Of a stretch of DNA of 64,000 bases, positions 42,849 to 51,211 are shown one piece after another. The translations under genes and the position numbers were made by a program. The stretch spans positions 6,599-70,598 of the forward strand of contig CBCPKK010000035.1 in assembly GCA_965119215.1 (NCBI GenBank), read 5' to 3'. The notes under the pieces were generated by a model. The model saw only the letters and a list, made by a program, of their open reading frames with translations. It was not told where the DNA came from and did no database searches. This DNA comes from Buttiauxella sp965119215. GTDB lineage: Bacteria; Pseudomonadota; Gammaproteobacteria; Enterobacterales; Enterobacteriaceae. The stretch's first letter is position 1, and each line of letters begins with the position of its first letter.

Positions 42849-44267
42849 ATGACGCGTTACCAACATCTTGCCACTTTGCTGGCGGAGCGCATTGAACAAG
42901 GGTTGTATCGCAGCGGCGAGCGCCTGCCTTCGGTGCGTAATCTGAGTAGCGAGCACGGCGTCAGTATCAGCACCGTACAGCAGGCTTACCATCTGCTTGA
43001 AGACCGGCAGCTTATTTCCCCGCAGCCGCGTTCTGGCTATTTTGTTACGCCACGCAAATCGCTGCCGCCAGTGCCACCGCTGACTCGTCCGGCACAACGT
43101 CCGGTAGAAATTACCCAGTGGGATGCGGTGCTTGAGCAACTGACCGCGCGGCAAAAGGGCGATGCAATCGCCTTTGGTAGCGGCGCACCGGATGTCACCC
43201 AGCCGACCATCAAGCCGTTTTGGCGCGAAATGAGCCGCGTTGTGCAGTATCAGGAGCCTGAACTGCTGGGCTATGACTGTATTAACGGTATGCGAGAGTT
43301 GCGCGAACAAATCGCCCGTCTGATGCTCGACAGCGGTTGTGTCGTCACTCCGGATGACATCGTAGTCACCACTGGCTGCCACGAAGCGCTGTCGATTGCC
43401 ATTCGCGCGGTGTGTGAACCGGGAGATATTGTGGCGGTGGAGTCACCTTGTTTCCACGGCACCATGCAAATGCTGCGCGCGTTTGGCGTTAAGGTTGTTG
43501 AAATTCCAACGGATTCTGAAACGGGGATCAGCGTGGAGGCCCTTGAGTTAGCGCTGGAACAGTGGCCGATTAAAGCGGCGATTCTGGTGCCTAACTGTAA
43601 TAACCCACTGGGCTTTATCATGCCCGAAGCGCGTAAAAAAGCGGTTTTGAATCTCGCGCAACGCTTTGATATCGCCATTATTGAAGACGATGTTTACGGC
43701 GAACTGGCTTATGAATATCCGCGCCCGATGACCATAAAATCACTGGATGTGGATGGGCGAGTGCTGTTGTGTAGCTCATTTTCCAAAACATTAGCACCGA
43801 GCCTGCGCCTTGGCTGGATTGTGCCCGGGCGTTATTTAGATCGCGCAATACATATGAAATACATCGTGACCGGCAGTACTCCCACTTTCACGCAACAGGC
43901 CGTGGCCGAATTTGTGCGTAACGGCCATTACCATCGCCATTTACGGCGTATGCGTCAGCATTATCAGCGTAACCTTGATGTGTTCACCTGTTGGGTGCGC
44001 CACTATTTCCCATGCGGGATCTGCGTTTCTCGCCCGCAGGGCGGTTTTCTGATGTGGATTGAGCTACCTCAACACATTGATATCGTCCCGATTAGCGAAA
44101 CTCTGCGTCAGCATAAAATCAATATTGCGGTTGGCTCACTGCTTTCGGCATCCGGAAAGTATCGCAACTGTATGCGCCTGAATTATGCGCTGCCTTTCGA
44201 TGCTGCTACTGAGGCCGCGCTGCGCAAAATGGGTGAAGTGATCGGCCATGTTTTTGAAAATGGTTAA
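42849..44267 (+). CDS. yjiR: MocR-type regulator with aminotransferase domain, YjiR-like
   Basis: A 472-residue GntR/MocR regulator. The N-terminal winged helix (about 1-75) has RSGERLPSVRNLSSEHGVSISTVQQAYHLLEDRQLI. The C-terminal fold-type I aminotransferase domain (about 110-470) binds PLP; Lys in SSFSKTLAPSLRLGW is the Schiff-base residue, and NCNNPLGFIMP and IIEDDVYGEL supply the other PLP contacts. Length and the adjacent DUF1127 gene match E. coli YjiR (470 residues). It probably regulates the divergent yjiS and itself. The effector is unknown. Confidence 0.88.
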   Translation: MTRYQHLATLLAERIEQGLYRSGERLPSVRNLSSEHGVSISTVQQAYHLLEDRQLISPQPRSGYFVTPRKSLPPVPPLTRPAQRPVEITQWDAVLEQLTARQKGDAIAFGSGAPDVTQPTIKPFWREMSRVVQYQEPELLGYDCINGMRELREQIARLMLDSGCVVTPDDIVVTTGCHEALSIAIRAVCEPGDIVAVESPCFHGTMQMLRAFGVKVVEIPTDSETGISVEALELALEQWPIKAAILVPNCNNPLGFIMPEARKKAVLNLAQRFDIAIIEDDVYGELAYEYPRPMTIKSLDVDGRVLLCSSFSKTLAPSLRLGWIVPGRYLDRAIHMKYIVTGSTPTFTQQAVAEFVRNGHYHRHLRRMRQHYQRNLDVFTCWVRHYFPCGICVSRPQGGFLMWIELPQHIDIVPISETLRQHKINIAVGSLLSASGKYRNCMRLNYALPFDAATEAALRKMGEVIGHVFENG

Positions 44268-44368
44268 TTTTCCCACGCTTTTACAGCCATAGACTTCTAC
44301 CCCGCTGAGCTAAAATTCTGTGCAATAGCGCTCTTACCCCTGGCGCTCGTACCTTACAAAGGAAAATC

Positions 44369-45985
44369 ATGACCAGCGCTGCACAGTTGCTGATGCGGGA
44401 AAAGTTCGAGACTTGCCTGAGTGTGATTCGCCAGGCGTCATTGCAAATCCTGCCACTCCTCACCATCAAAGCCGCCGAAGGCAAAGATCCCCAATGGTTT
44501 TTCCAACAGCTTGAGCAAGCCAGGCAGGCGCTGGGAAGCTGGATGGCGGTGGCAAAACGTTTAAATCTTAGCGATGCCGAAATTTCACATTTCACGCTGT
44601 TATTGCGCCATTTGCAGCAACTGGTACCGCAGTATGAAAGCGGCCAGGAAGTCAGCCATAACCAGCTTATTGCCGCTTTGCGTTTTGTGAGTTATCTCGA
44701 ACGGGTGCGGGCAAAGCAGCCGTTGCTCGGGTATTCGACCGACATTGAAAGCAACGATAACGGCCAGCAGCAAAAAGCGATGCGCCAGATGCGCGCGCTG
44801 GAATTGATGCTTAAAGGTTTGGTGGATAAAAGTTACGCCAGCCAGTCGCAACTGGTGCATAAACTGAAAACGCAGTTTGGCGCGGATTGTGTGCGTCGCT
44901 GGCTGAAAAATGGCGAGCGGGGCGACATTCTAAGCGGCATGCGTTTTAGCGAACTGGCTTTAATGGTGGTCGATAAAAAAGAATACGCGAACCATTACGC
45001 CGGGCTGTTTCAACATTCTTCGCAACTGAGCCTGCTGATTGACCAGCGCAAAACTCTGCAAACTTTTCTCGATGATGTACGCGAAATTCGTAACGACCTC
45101 GTTCAACAACAGACTTTAACGTCCGTACAGCTTGCGTTACTTGATGGTTATTACCAGGAAAGCAGCGCGGCTATTCAGCGCGCTTTTGATGATGGGCGAA
45201 CCAAAGTGAACCCGGCAGCGCTGTTGGCGGCGGATGATGCTCAGCTCCAGAGTTGGCTTGCGCAGGCGCAGAAAAAATATCAGGCAACGGGGCGCGACAC
45301 CGAAGAAGTCCGCGACACCATCGAACGGCCAGATCTGCGCAATACCAAAAGAAAACAAGACAGCGGCGAAACGCTGAAAATGCTGATGTGGTGCGCGGCG
45401 GGTGTGGCGGTGATCGGCGCGGCTATTTTCGGTATGTATTACCTGAGTGATGTCACCAACAAGCCAGCGGTTGCGAAAAGTGTGCCAGCAAAAACCACGG
45501 TTCTTGATTCATTACCGGAAACCGAAAGCGCGCGTGAGAAGCTGGCTAATATTGGCATCGCGTGGGAAGAAGGGAATTTACGATCAGCCATCGAGCGGGG
45601 GGACACCGCCGTGGTGCGCCTGTTTATGCTGGGTGGTATGAACTGGAAAGTGTATTACACCGAGTCCGCACTGGCGGGCGATTACCGCGATGCGCTGAAT
45701 ACTTTACTGCAATACCGCTCGCAGATGGATGAAAACTACCCGTGTCGGCGGATGGTCAGAACCATTAGCCAGGCGATGAACGACGGGCAAAGCCTGACGG
45801 CGCTGCGTAAACAATTCCTGAATACTTTTTGCACCGCACCCGAAGCAATTAAGCGTCAGAAAGAGGAATTAAACCGCGCTAAATTGCGACTTGATGCGCA
45901 ATTACAACGTAAGCCTGACCAACCGGAAACCGACGAAAAACGCGCAGTGGAAATTCAGAAAGCTATTTATGACGCGATGCGGTGA
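44369..45985 (+). CDS. Uncharacterised membrane protein, possibly STY4199-like HEPN family
   Basis: A 538-residue, mostly helical protein with one transmembrane segment (about residues 340-357, MLMWCAAGVAVIGAAIFGMYYL). This separates a cytoplasmic N-terminal part from a C-terminal part. In overall length and character it recalls the STY4199 family of Salmonella and relatives, annotated as HEPN-domain proteins, but I recognise this only by resemblance. A possible HEPN-type motif is EIRNDLVQQQ in the N-terminal half. No signal peptide is seen. It sits alone after yjiR and is convergent with the porin gene. Function unknown. Confidence 0.6.
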   Translation: MTSAAQLLMREKFETCLSVIRQASLQILPLLTIKAAEGKDPQWFFQQLEQARQALGSWMAVAKRLNLSDAEISHFTLLLRHLQQLVPQYESGQEVSHNQLIAALRFVSYLERVRAKQPLLGYSTDIESNDNGQQQKAMRQMRALELMLKGLVDKSYASQSQLVHKLKTQFGADCVRRWLKNGERGDILSGMRFSELALMVVDKKEYANHYAGLFQHSSQLSLLIDQRKTLQTFLDDVREIRNDLVQQQTLTSVQLALLDGYYQESSAAIQRAFDDGRTKVNPAALLAADDAQLQSWLAQAQKKYQATGRDTEEVRDTIERPDLRNTKRKQDSGETLKMLMWCAAGVAVIGAAIFGMYYLSDVTNKPAVAKSVPAKTTVLDSLPETESAREKLANIGIAWEEGNLRSAIERGDTAVVRLFMLGGMNWKVYYTESALAGDYRDALNTLLQYRSQMDENYPCRRMVRTISQAMNDGQSLTALRKQFLNTFCTAPEAIKRQKEELNRAKLRLDAQLQRKPDQPETDEKRAVEIQKAIYDAMR

Positions 45986-46023
45986 GGGAAACCCCTCACC
46001 GCAGTATTTAAAGGTTTACGCCA

Positions 46024-47400
46024 TTACCACCAGGCTTCCCACATTGCGCCAACGTTGAAGGAATCAAGCTGAGTGTTGTCCTCGCCTGCAACGCGCGTGG
46101 TGTGGTTGTTTTCGACCTGGCCGCCCGTCACATAGAAGCGCAGCATTGGTCGGAATTCTGGTCCCATCGCGATGGAAATGTTTTGCGAGAGTGTCAGCTT
46201 CCAGCCTTTGTTGTCGCCGTCATTTTCGTAATCTACGCGCTGGTAACCCGCTTCAAGCCAGGTTGAATGCACGTTGTTCCAGAAATACATTGGGCGAACG
46301 ATGGCACCGTAGTTGCGACGGTTGTCTTGCGTTTGCTCGTCGTTGTCGTAATCGTGGAAAGCGAGAAGATATTCCACCTGCATTTGCGGCGTGAACTTAT
46401 AGTTGCCTTCAAAGCTGGTATACACCGTATGCAAGCCATTGGTTTTGTTATAAACGCTGTTATCGGAATGGTCAGAGTAACGGGCGATAATTTTGTTCAG
46501 GCTGCTCTCGCCGGTATGGCTTAACACGACTGCGGCCTGCCAGGCTTTAGAGCGGTCGTCGCTGTCGATAGCTTTGGAATCAAAGCCGTAGTTGGCGTAC
46601 AGCTCGAAATCGATCGGGCCGAATTTGATGCCGTGCAGTTTTGAGGTAGCCGCGTAGTTGCCTTTATCGCCCGTGCCGGAGCCGCCAGTACAAGAGATGC
46701 GTGACGGGTTACTGCCGTCGTCAATCATTTCAGGGTCGCACTGCTCCACGGAGCCAACGCCCGCCAGATCCAGTTGAGCGAAACCGAGATCGAAGTTTTT
46801 CACCCCTGCGCCTTGCCCGTCGTGGTTCATCCAGAAGTAGTCGTTTATGCCCTGTTGTGGACGTTGATGGAAGTCACGGCCCGCCCAGAAATAGGCATTC
46901 GGCTGTGATTCAAACAGATTGGTGACGCCAGCGTAGGCTTTTTTCAGGTTAACTTCGTCGCCCCAATGGTCGATCATTACACCGACATCCCACACCGCAC
47001 CGGCTTCGCTTTTAAAGGCTTTGGTGAGCTGGTATTCGCCGCCGTTGCCTTCGTTACCTAAACGACCAATGGCAGACGAGCCGTTATAAGAGCCGTCAAC
47101 ACCGATATATTTTTGGTCGCCCGCCTGGAAATGCGCACCGTAACGCGCATAGCCGGTAAATTTAAGCCCCAACGGAATAGACAAGTCCGGCGTGGTCGGA
47201 ATTTGTGGGGAAACCAGGACATCATTCTTTTGAAGTCGCGCCGCATCCATTTTCGCTTCACGGTCAGCCAGCGCTTTATCGACGGCCTTAGTCACCATTT
47301 GATCGATCTGTTCCTGAGACATTTCTTGTGCGAGTACAGAAATTGGGCAAAGCGCGGCGATAACCGCCAGTGTTAATGGAAGCTGTTTAATTATTTTCAT
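46024..47400 (-). CDS. LamB-type carbohydrate porin of a PTS cluster
   Basis: A 458-residue outer-membrane porin of the maltoporin (LamB/BglH/ScrY) family. A signal peptide ends at VLAQE (residue 24). A short N-terminal coiled-coil region (about 25-60, MSQEQIDQMVTKAVDKALADREAKMDAARLQ) resembles that of ScrY/BglH. The barrel begins GLKFTGYARYGAHFQAGDQ and includes AYAGVTNLFESQPNAYFWAGRDFHQRPQQGINDYFWMNHDGQGAGV, the LamB greasy-slide signature region, and ends in the C-terminal aromatic MWEAWW. It is downstream of PTS genes and should admit their sugar. Confidence 0.87.
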   Translation of the reverse strand: MKIIKQLPLTLAVIAALCPISVLAQEMSQEQIDQMVTKAVDKALADREAKMDAARLQKNDVLVSPQIPTTPDLSIPLGLKFTGYARYGAHFQAGDQKYIGVDGSYNGSSAIGRLGNEGNGGEYQLTKAFKSEAGAVWDVGVMIDHWGDEVNLKKAYAGVTNLFESQPNAYFWAGRDFHQRPQQGINDYFWMNHDGQGAGVKNFDLGFAQLDLAGVGSVEQCDPEMIDDGSNPSRISCTGGSGTGDKGNYAATSKLHGIKFGPIDFELYANYGFDSKAIDSDDRSKAWQAAVVLSHTGESSLNKIIARYSDHSDNSVYNKTNGLHTVYTSFEGNYKFTPQMQVEYLLAFHDYDNDEQTQDNRRNYGAIVRPMYFWNNVHSTWLEAGYQRVDYENDGDNKGWKLTLSQNISIAMGPEFRPMLRFYVTGGQVENNHTTRVAGEDNTQLDSFNVGAMWEAWW

Positions 47401-47573
47401 TGTAATCTCAATTTAGTAATTTATTTTTTAGACAATAAACATCCTGTTCATGATTAATAGAGAAAACCCTATAACCAAAACATATTTATTTTTTATACTT
47501 TAATCGGATTGAACTTAATTAAAATTATTTACGTAATGACTTCTCCGTGCCAGAGGTTAAAAGTTTCTATTTT

Positions 47574-47876
47574 TTATTTCTGATAAAGATGAATAATTTC
47601 TGTCGATAACTCACGCGCTAACATTGATGTCATTAAGTGGTCCTGTGCATGAACCATAATTAATGTCATGGGTTGTTTGGCTTCGCCAGCATCCTGTTCA
47701 ATCAATTTGGTTTGCATTTTATGGGCTTCACGAGCGTAACCATCGGCTTCCTGTAGAAGAAGTTTTGCTTCTTCAATATTTCCCTGACGTGCTGAATGCA
47801 GTGCTTCAAAACAGAGGCTACGTGATTGCCCGGCATTCATAATAATTTCCATTACGGCTTCTTCTAATTCAATCAT
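47574..47876 (-). CDS. PTS lactose/cellobiose-type EIIA
   Basis: A 100-residue IIA component of the lactose/chitobiose family (ChbA/LacF-like), three helices forming a trimer. The phosphorylated His is in LIMVHAQDHLMT. MEIIMNAGQSRSLCFEALHSARQGNIEEAKLLLQEAD is the family's N-terminal pattern. It passes phosphate from HPr to the IIB protein. The start ATG 47876 has GGA 7 nt upstream; an adjacent GTG is in frame. The gene lies 27 bp after the IIC gene. Confidence 0.9.
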   Translation of the reverse strand: MIELEEAVMEIIMNAGQSRSLCFEALHSARQGNIEEAKLLLQEADGYAREAHKMQTKLIEQDAGEAKQPMTLIMVHAQDHLMTSMLARELSTEIIHLYQK

Positions 47877-47906
47877 CACTTATTCCAGAGTTAATATGGG
47901 TATTGA

Positions 47907-49232
47907 TTAATTGCTGGTTGCCGCTTCTGTCAAAGGTGCGCGAGCTTCTTTTTCTTCGGCAGTTTTCTGCAATGAACGCTCATAAGCGCGCAGGAATGGC
48001 AGATAAATTACGGTAGAAACAACCATACACATTACGCACATGACGACCGGACTAAAGGCCCAGTTTGTTGCCCATGATGCGCCAATCGGAGCCGGTGTTG
48101 TCCACGGAGTCAGAGAAACGACTTGAGCCAACCAGCCTAATTTCGTGGCGGTATAAGCCAGAATTGCGTTGACCATCGGTACGCAAATAAACGGAATGAA
48201 CAGCAGCGGGTTCATGATAATAGGTGCGCCGAACAGAATCGGTTCGTTGATATTAAAGAAGCTCGGAACGATACCCATTTTACCGATAGTGCGTAAGTGG
48301 GTGACTTTACTGCGCAGCAATAAGAAGGCTAGCGGCAATGTGGAACCGACGCCGCCAATCAACAAATAGTGATCCCAGAAACCTTGCAGATAGATATGCG
48401 GTAACGCGGTGCCAGCAGCAAGGGCCGCCTGGTTTGCTGCAAGGTTGGTCATCCAGAATGGGTTCATGATGCCGGTAACAATCAGCGAACCGTGAATACC
48501 CGAGAACCAAAAAATCTGGCAAAGCAGCACAGACAAAAGAATGGCAGGCAGGGAATCGGATGCAGAAACCAGTGGTGCCAGCAGATGCATAATCGCCTGC
48601 GGCATAATCATGCCGGTTTGCGCTTCGATGAATAAATTCAGCGGATGCAGCGTGCCGATAATCACGACGACAGGGATCAGGATCTCAAACGAACGCGCCA
48701 CACCCGTCGGTACTTCTTTAGGTAGACGAATCGTGATTTTGTGTTCTTTCAGGGCGGCATAAATACGCGTGGAATAAATCGACGTAATCAGCGCGGTGAA
48801 AATGCCTTGCCCGGAAAGGTACTGCGTGGAAATTTTGCCGTCAGCATAGGGTGCTGCAACCAGCAAAAATGCCATAAAGGCCAACAGACCGGACATCACC
48901 GGGTCGAGATTAAACTGTCGCCCAAGACTTGCACCAATGCCAACCGAGATGAAGAACGTCATCACGCCCATGCTCAGGTTAAAAGGCAGCATCAACTGTT
49001 CACGGTAAGTCTGTGAAAAATCCAGCCAGGCGCGGGCAAAGCCAATAGTGGTATCAGCGGAGAACGGTGGGAAAATAAATACCAGCATAAACGAGCCGAT
49101 AATCATAAACGGCAGGGCTGCGGTGAACCCATCACGAATAGCGATAACGTATTTTTGTTGCCCCAGACGACCGGCCAGCGGAGTGATGGACTGCTCAATC
49201 ACCGTCACCATAGATTGATATAGCGAACTCAT
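47907..49232 (-). CDS. PTS cellobiose/chitobiose-type EIIC permease
   Basis: A 441-residue IIC membrane permease of the lactose/cellobiose PTS family (ChbC/CelB-like). About ten helices include GFTAALPFMIIGSFMLVFIFPP near the N-terminus. The substrate-site region FNINEPILFGAPIIMNPLLFIPF has the conserved Glu of this family, and IFWFSGIHGSLIVTGIMNPFW is also typical. It transports a beta-glycoside disaccharide with phosphorylation by IIB. The tail is charged and cytoplasmic. The exact sugar is not predictable. Confidence 0.92.
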   Translation of the reverse strand: MSSLYQSMVTVIEQSITPLAGRLGQQKYVIAIRDGFTAALPFMIIGSFMLVFIFPPFSADTTIGFARAWLDFSQTYREQLMLPFNLSMGVMTFFISVGIGASLGRQFNLDPVMSGLLAFMAFLLVAAPYADGKISTQYLSGQGIFTALITSIYSTRIYAALKEHKITIRLPKEVPTGVARSFEILIPVVVIIGTLHPLNLFIEAQTGMIMPQAIMHLLAPLVSASDSLPAILLSVLLCQIFWFSGIHGSLIVTGIMNPFWMTNLAANQAALAAGTALPHIYLQGFWDHYLLIGGVGSTLPLAFLLLRSKVTHLRTIGKMGIVPSFFNINEPILFGAPIIMNPLLFIPFICVPMVNAILAYTATKLGWLAQVVSLTPWTTPAPIGASWATNWAFSPVVMCVMCMVVSTVIYLPFLRAYERSLQKTAEEKEARAPLTEAATSN

Positions 49233-49244
49233 ATGAAAACCCTT

Positions 49245-49559
49245 TTAGTGAGCCGCTTCGATGAGCGACAGAGCATAATCCAGCACCTTATCGCCACGCT
49301 GCATTCCGTAGTCCATCATCTCAATGGCTTGAACGGGAATACCGTGAGAGGCAGTCTTTTCTGAGAGCGTACTTAACATATATTTCACCTGCGGCCCGAG
49401 CAGCACGACCTGATAGCGCGGGAACTGCACATCAAATTCCGCGACGCCGTAAGCCTCTATTTCAACAGGTAATCCGCGTTCTTCAGCAGCCGCCAGCATC
49501 TTTCTGACCAGCAGGCTGGTGGACATTCCGGCGGAACAACACAACATGATCTTGACCAT
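49245..49559 (-). CDS. PTS cellobiose/chitobiose-type EIIB
   Basis: A 104-residue IIB component with the phosphocysteine loop near the N-terminus (IMLCCSAGMSTSLLVRKML; the second Cys before SAGMST is the acceptor). VVLLGPQVKYML is the second family motif. It is the first gene of the IIB-IIC-IIA-porin transcription unit. AAGGA precedes the start, and a LacI-type operator lies about 55 bp upstream. Confidence 0.92.
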   Translation of the reverse strand: MVKIMLCCSAGMSTSLLVRKMLAAAEERGLPVEIEAYGVAEFDVQFPRYQVVLLGPQVKYMLSTLSEKTASHGIPVQAIEMMDYGMQRGDKVLDYALSLIEAAH

Positions 49560-49613
49560 TAAAACTCATCCTTAAAATGTAAATAAAGTATTGCGGAAAT
49601 GATTTGATACTTT

Positions 49614-49631
49614 ATGGAAACCGTTTTCCAT
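49614..49631. promoter_or_regulatory. LacI-family operator upstream of the PTS operon
   Basis: ATGGAAACCGTTTTCCAT is a near-perfect palindrome with the central CG step typical of LacI/GalR-family operators. Confidence 0.8.
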
Positions 49632-49738
49632 CCGCAGCCAACGAATCTGTGATATCCATCATGATCCTGTCTTTATAGGCTTCGCTTATTGGATCATCAT
49701 CACGAAATTGTCTGGTGAATGTATGGTTTGGACATCAA

Positions 49739-49779
49739 ATGGAAAATCGGTTTCCATGAAAAATGGAAACGACTATACT
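49739..49779 (+). promoter_or_regulatory. Operator and promoter of the LacI-family gene
   Basis: A second operator, ATGGAAAATCGGTTTCCAT (49739-49757), overlaps a -35-like TTTCCA (49751-49756) placed 17 bp before TATACT (49774-49779). A half site ATGGAAAC (49763-49770) lies in the spacer. This suggests autorepression. Confidence 0.65.
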
Positions 49780-49854
49780 GAAAACGGCGGCAAGATGAGC
49801 CAAAGTTGTATTCAGGACAGACAGGCGTAAACCAGAGCCTGAAAAAGGAAAATG

Positions 49855-50811
49855 ATGTCTACAATCAATGATGTATCGCGTTTAGCTGGGGTGTCTAAAG
49901 CCACAGTATCACGGGTGTTGAGTGGATCTCGAGGGGTAAAGGAGGCAAGCCGCCTGGCCGTTCTCAAGGCGGTGGAAGAATTGCATTATCGTCCAAACGT
50001 TATCGCACAGTCCTTACTTAGCCAGTCAACGGGTTGTATCGGCGTGATTTGCGCGCAGGAAAATATCAACCAAACTACCGGCTATCTGTATGCGCTGGAA
50101 AAACACCTCAGCCAACATCAAAAGCATCTGTTGCTGCGTTTTGCCAATAGCAAAACCGAAGTGATGCATGCCCTTGACGAACTGACCTGCGGCCTGTGCG
50201 ATGACGTGCTGATTATCGGCGCGCGTTTTCCGCTAAACATTAGCGATGAAAATGTCATTCTGGTGGATTGCGTGGATGTTGATTCCAGCAACAGCATTCA
50301 GTTTGATCACGCTTTCGCCGCGGAAACCGCCTGTAATTATTTGATTAAACAGGGAAGAAGGCAGATTGCGGTTATCAACCCTGATTCATGCGGTTCCGTT
50401 GATCAAATCTTGTTAGGTTATAAACGCGCACTGGAAAACAATTTCCTGCCGTTTAACCGCAATCTCATTTTTATGGATTCAACGTCTTCATCGGTGGCGC
50501 TGCAAGTGCTGCTCAATAACAGCACTACGCTGAATTTCAACGCATTACTGGTGGCTGACGAGCAAGAAGCACAGCGCATCATCCCGCAATTGCAGGCGTT
50601 TAATAAATCCGTACCGGAAGACATTATGGTGTTTAGCCTGGCCGGTTCGCTGCATTTGCCGGGTATTCCGACTATTCCCGCCATTGAATATTCGATGGAT
50701 GCGATGGCGGCCAGAATCGTGGTGTGGCTGACGGAGAAAACCAAAAGTGCGTTGGGTTCGAACGTACTGCGTGGGGATCTGATTATTCCGGACAGGGTCG
50801 GCAGAAAGTAA
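49855..50811 (+). CDS. LacI-family repressor of the PTS cluster
   Basis: A 318-residue LacI/GalR-family regulator. The N-terminal helix-turn-helix INDVSRLAGVSKATVSRVLSGSRGVKEASRLAVLKAVEELHYRPN includes the hinge helix. The C-terminal sugar-binding domain follows from about residue 60. It is AscG-like in overall form. Of two adjacent ATG codons, 49855 has better spacing from AGGA (5 nt) than 49852. It is divergent from the IIB gene, and two operators with the ATGGAAA half site lie in the shared region, so it very likely controls that operon and itself. Confidence 0.9.
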   Translation: MSTINDVSRLAGVSKATVSRVLSGSRGVKEASRLAVLKAVEELHYRPNVIAQSLLSQSTGCIGVICAQENINQTTGYLYALEKHLSQHQKHLLLRFANSKTEVMHALDELTCGLCDDVLIIGARFPLNISDENVILVDCVDVDSSNSIQFDHAFAAETACNYLIKQGRRQIAVINPDSCGSVDQILLGYKRALENNFLPFNRNLIFMDSTSSSVALQVLLNNSTTLNFNALLVADEQEAQRIIPQLQAFNKSVPEDIMVFSLAGSLHLPGIPTIPAIEYSMDAMAARIVVWLTEKTKSALGSNVLRGDLIIPDRVGRK

Positions 50812-50838
50812 CTTCTGGCTGGCAGGATTATTTGTTGC

Positions 50839-50922
50839 AGACATAAAAAAACTGACCTTTACGGTCAGTTTTTCGAGATTAAAACATGCAGGAATATTTT
50901 TCCTGGACTATCTCATGGTAGC
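50839..50922. repeat. Left direct repeat flanking the DUF262 insert
   Basis: It matches 53309-53394 with two single-base gaps and a few mismatches at its right end. It contains a terminator hairpin and the last codons of a gor copy (reverse strand ...ACC ATG AGA TAG). Confidence 0.88.
50846..50873. terminator. Terminator after the LacI-family gene
   Basis: AAAAACTGACC (50847-50857) pairs with GGTCAGTTTTT (50863-50873), 11 bp, usable on both strands. It is a duplicate of the gor terminator. Confidence 0.85.
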
Positions 50923-51028
50923 GCAATACCCATACAGGATTTAAATGTCGAAAAGTTGGTCGCGAATGTCATCGATATCAAAAGCTTAAGCTACTCAGCA
51001 TCATTCTTATGATAGTTTATCTGGATGA

Positions 51029-51211
51029 CTTGATGAGAACCTCTCTATTCAGGTGGCCAGATTTAGTATTCCATTTCAACTTTACGTTGAAAAGATCATT
51101 GAAGACAACTTACCATCTGTTAAAGAAGTGGTGGCAGATCTAATATTTTCATGGCAAACAATGTTGTAGGCTGAAGAAAAATTTAAAGACGTATTAAAAG
51201 GAGTTATATAA
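51029..51211 (+). pseudogene. Remnant of a gene coupled upstream of the DUF262 gene
   Basis: The frame opens after a TGA and reads LDENLSIQVARFSIPF, then QLYVEKIIEDNLPSVKEVV and ADLIFSWQTML. An in-frame TAG follows at 51167, then AEEKFKDVLKGVI and a TAA that overlaps the next ATG (TAATG). The sequence looks coding, has no start, and is interrupted, so it is likely the decayed tail of an upstream partner gene. The family is not recognised. Confidence 0.45.

Noticed and set aside
50950..50995. Minus-strand reading FDIDDIRDQLFDI ending at a stop, left part of the DUF262 insert
   Set aside because: It looks protein-like but is only about 14 codons between stops, with no start or neighbour; too short to call a gene remnant.
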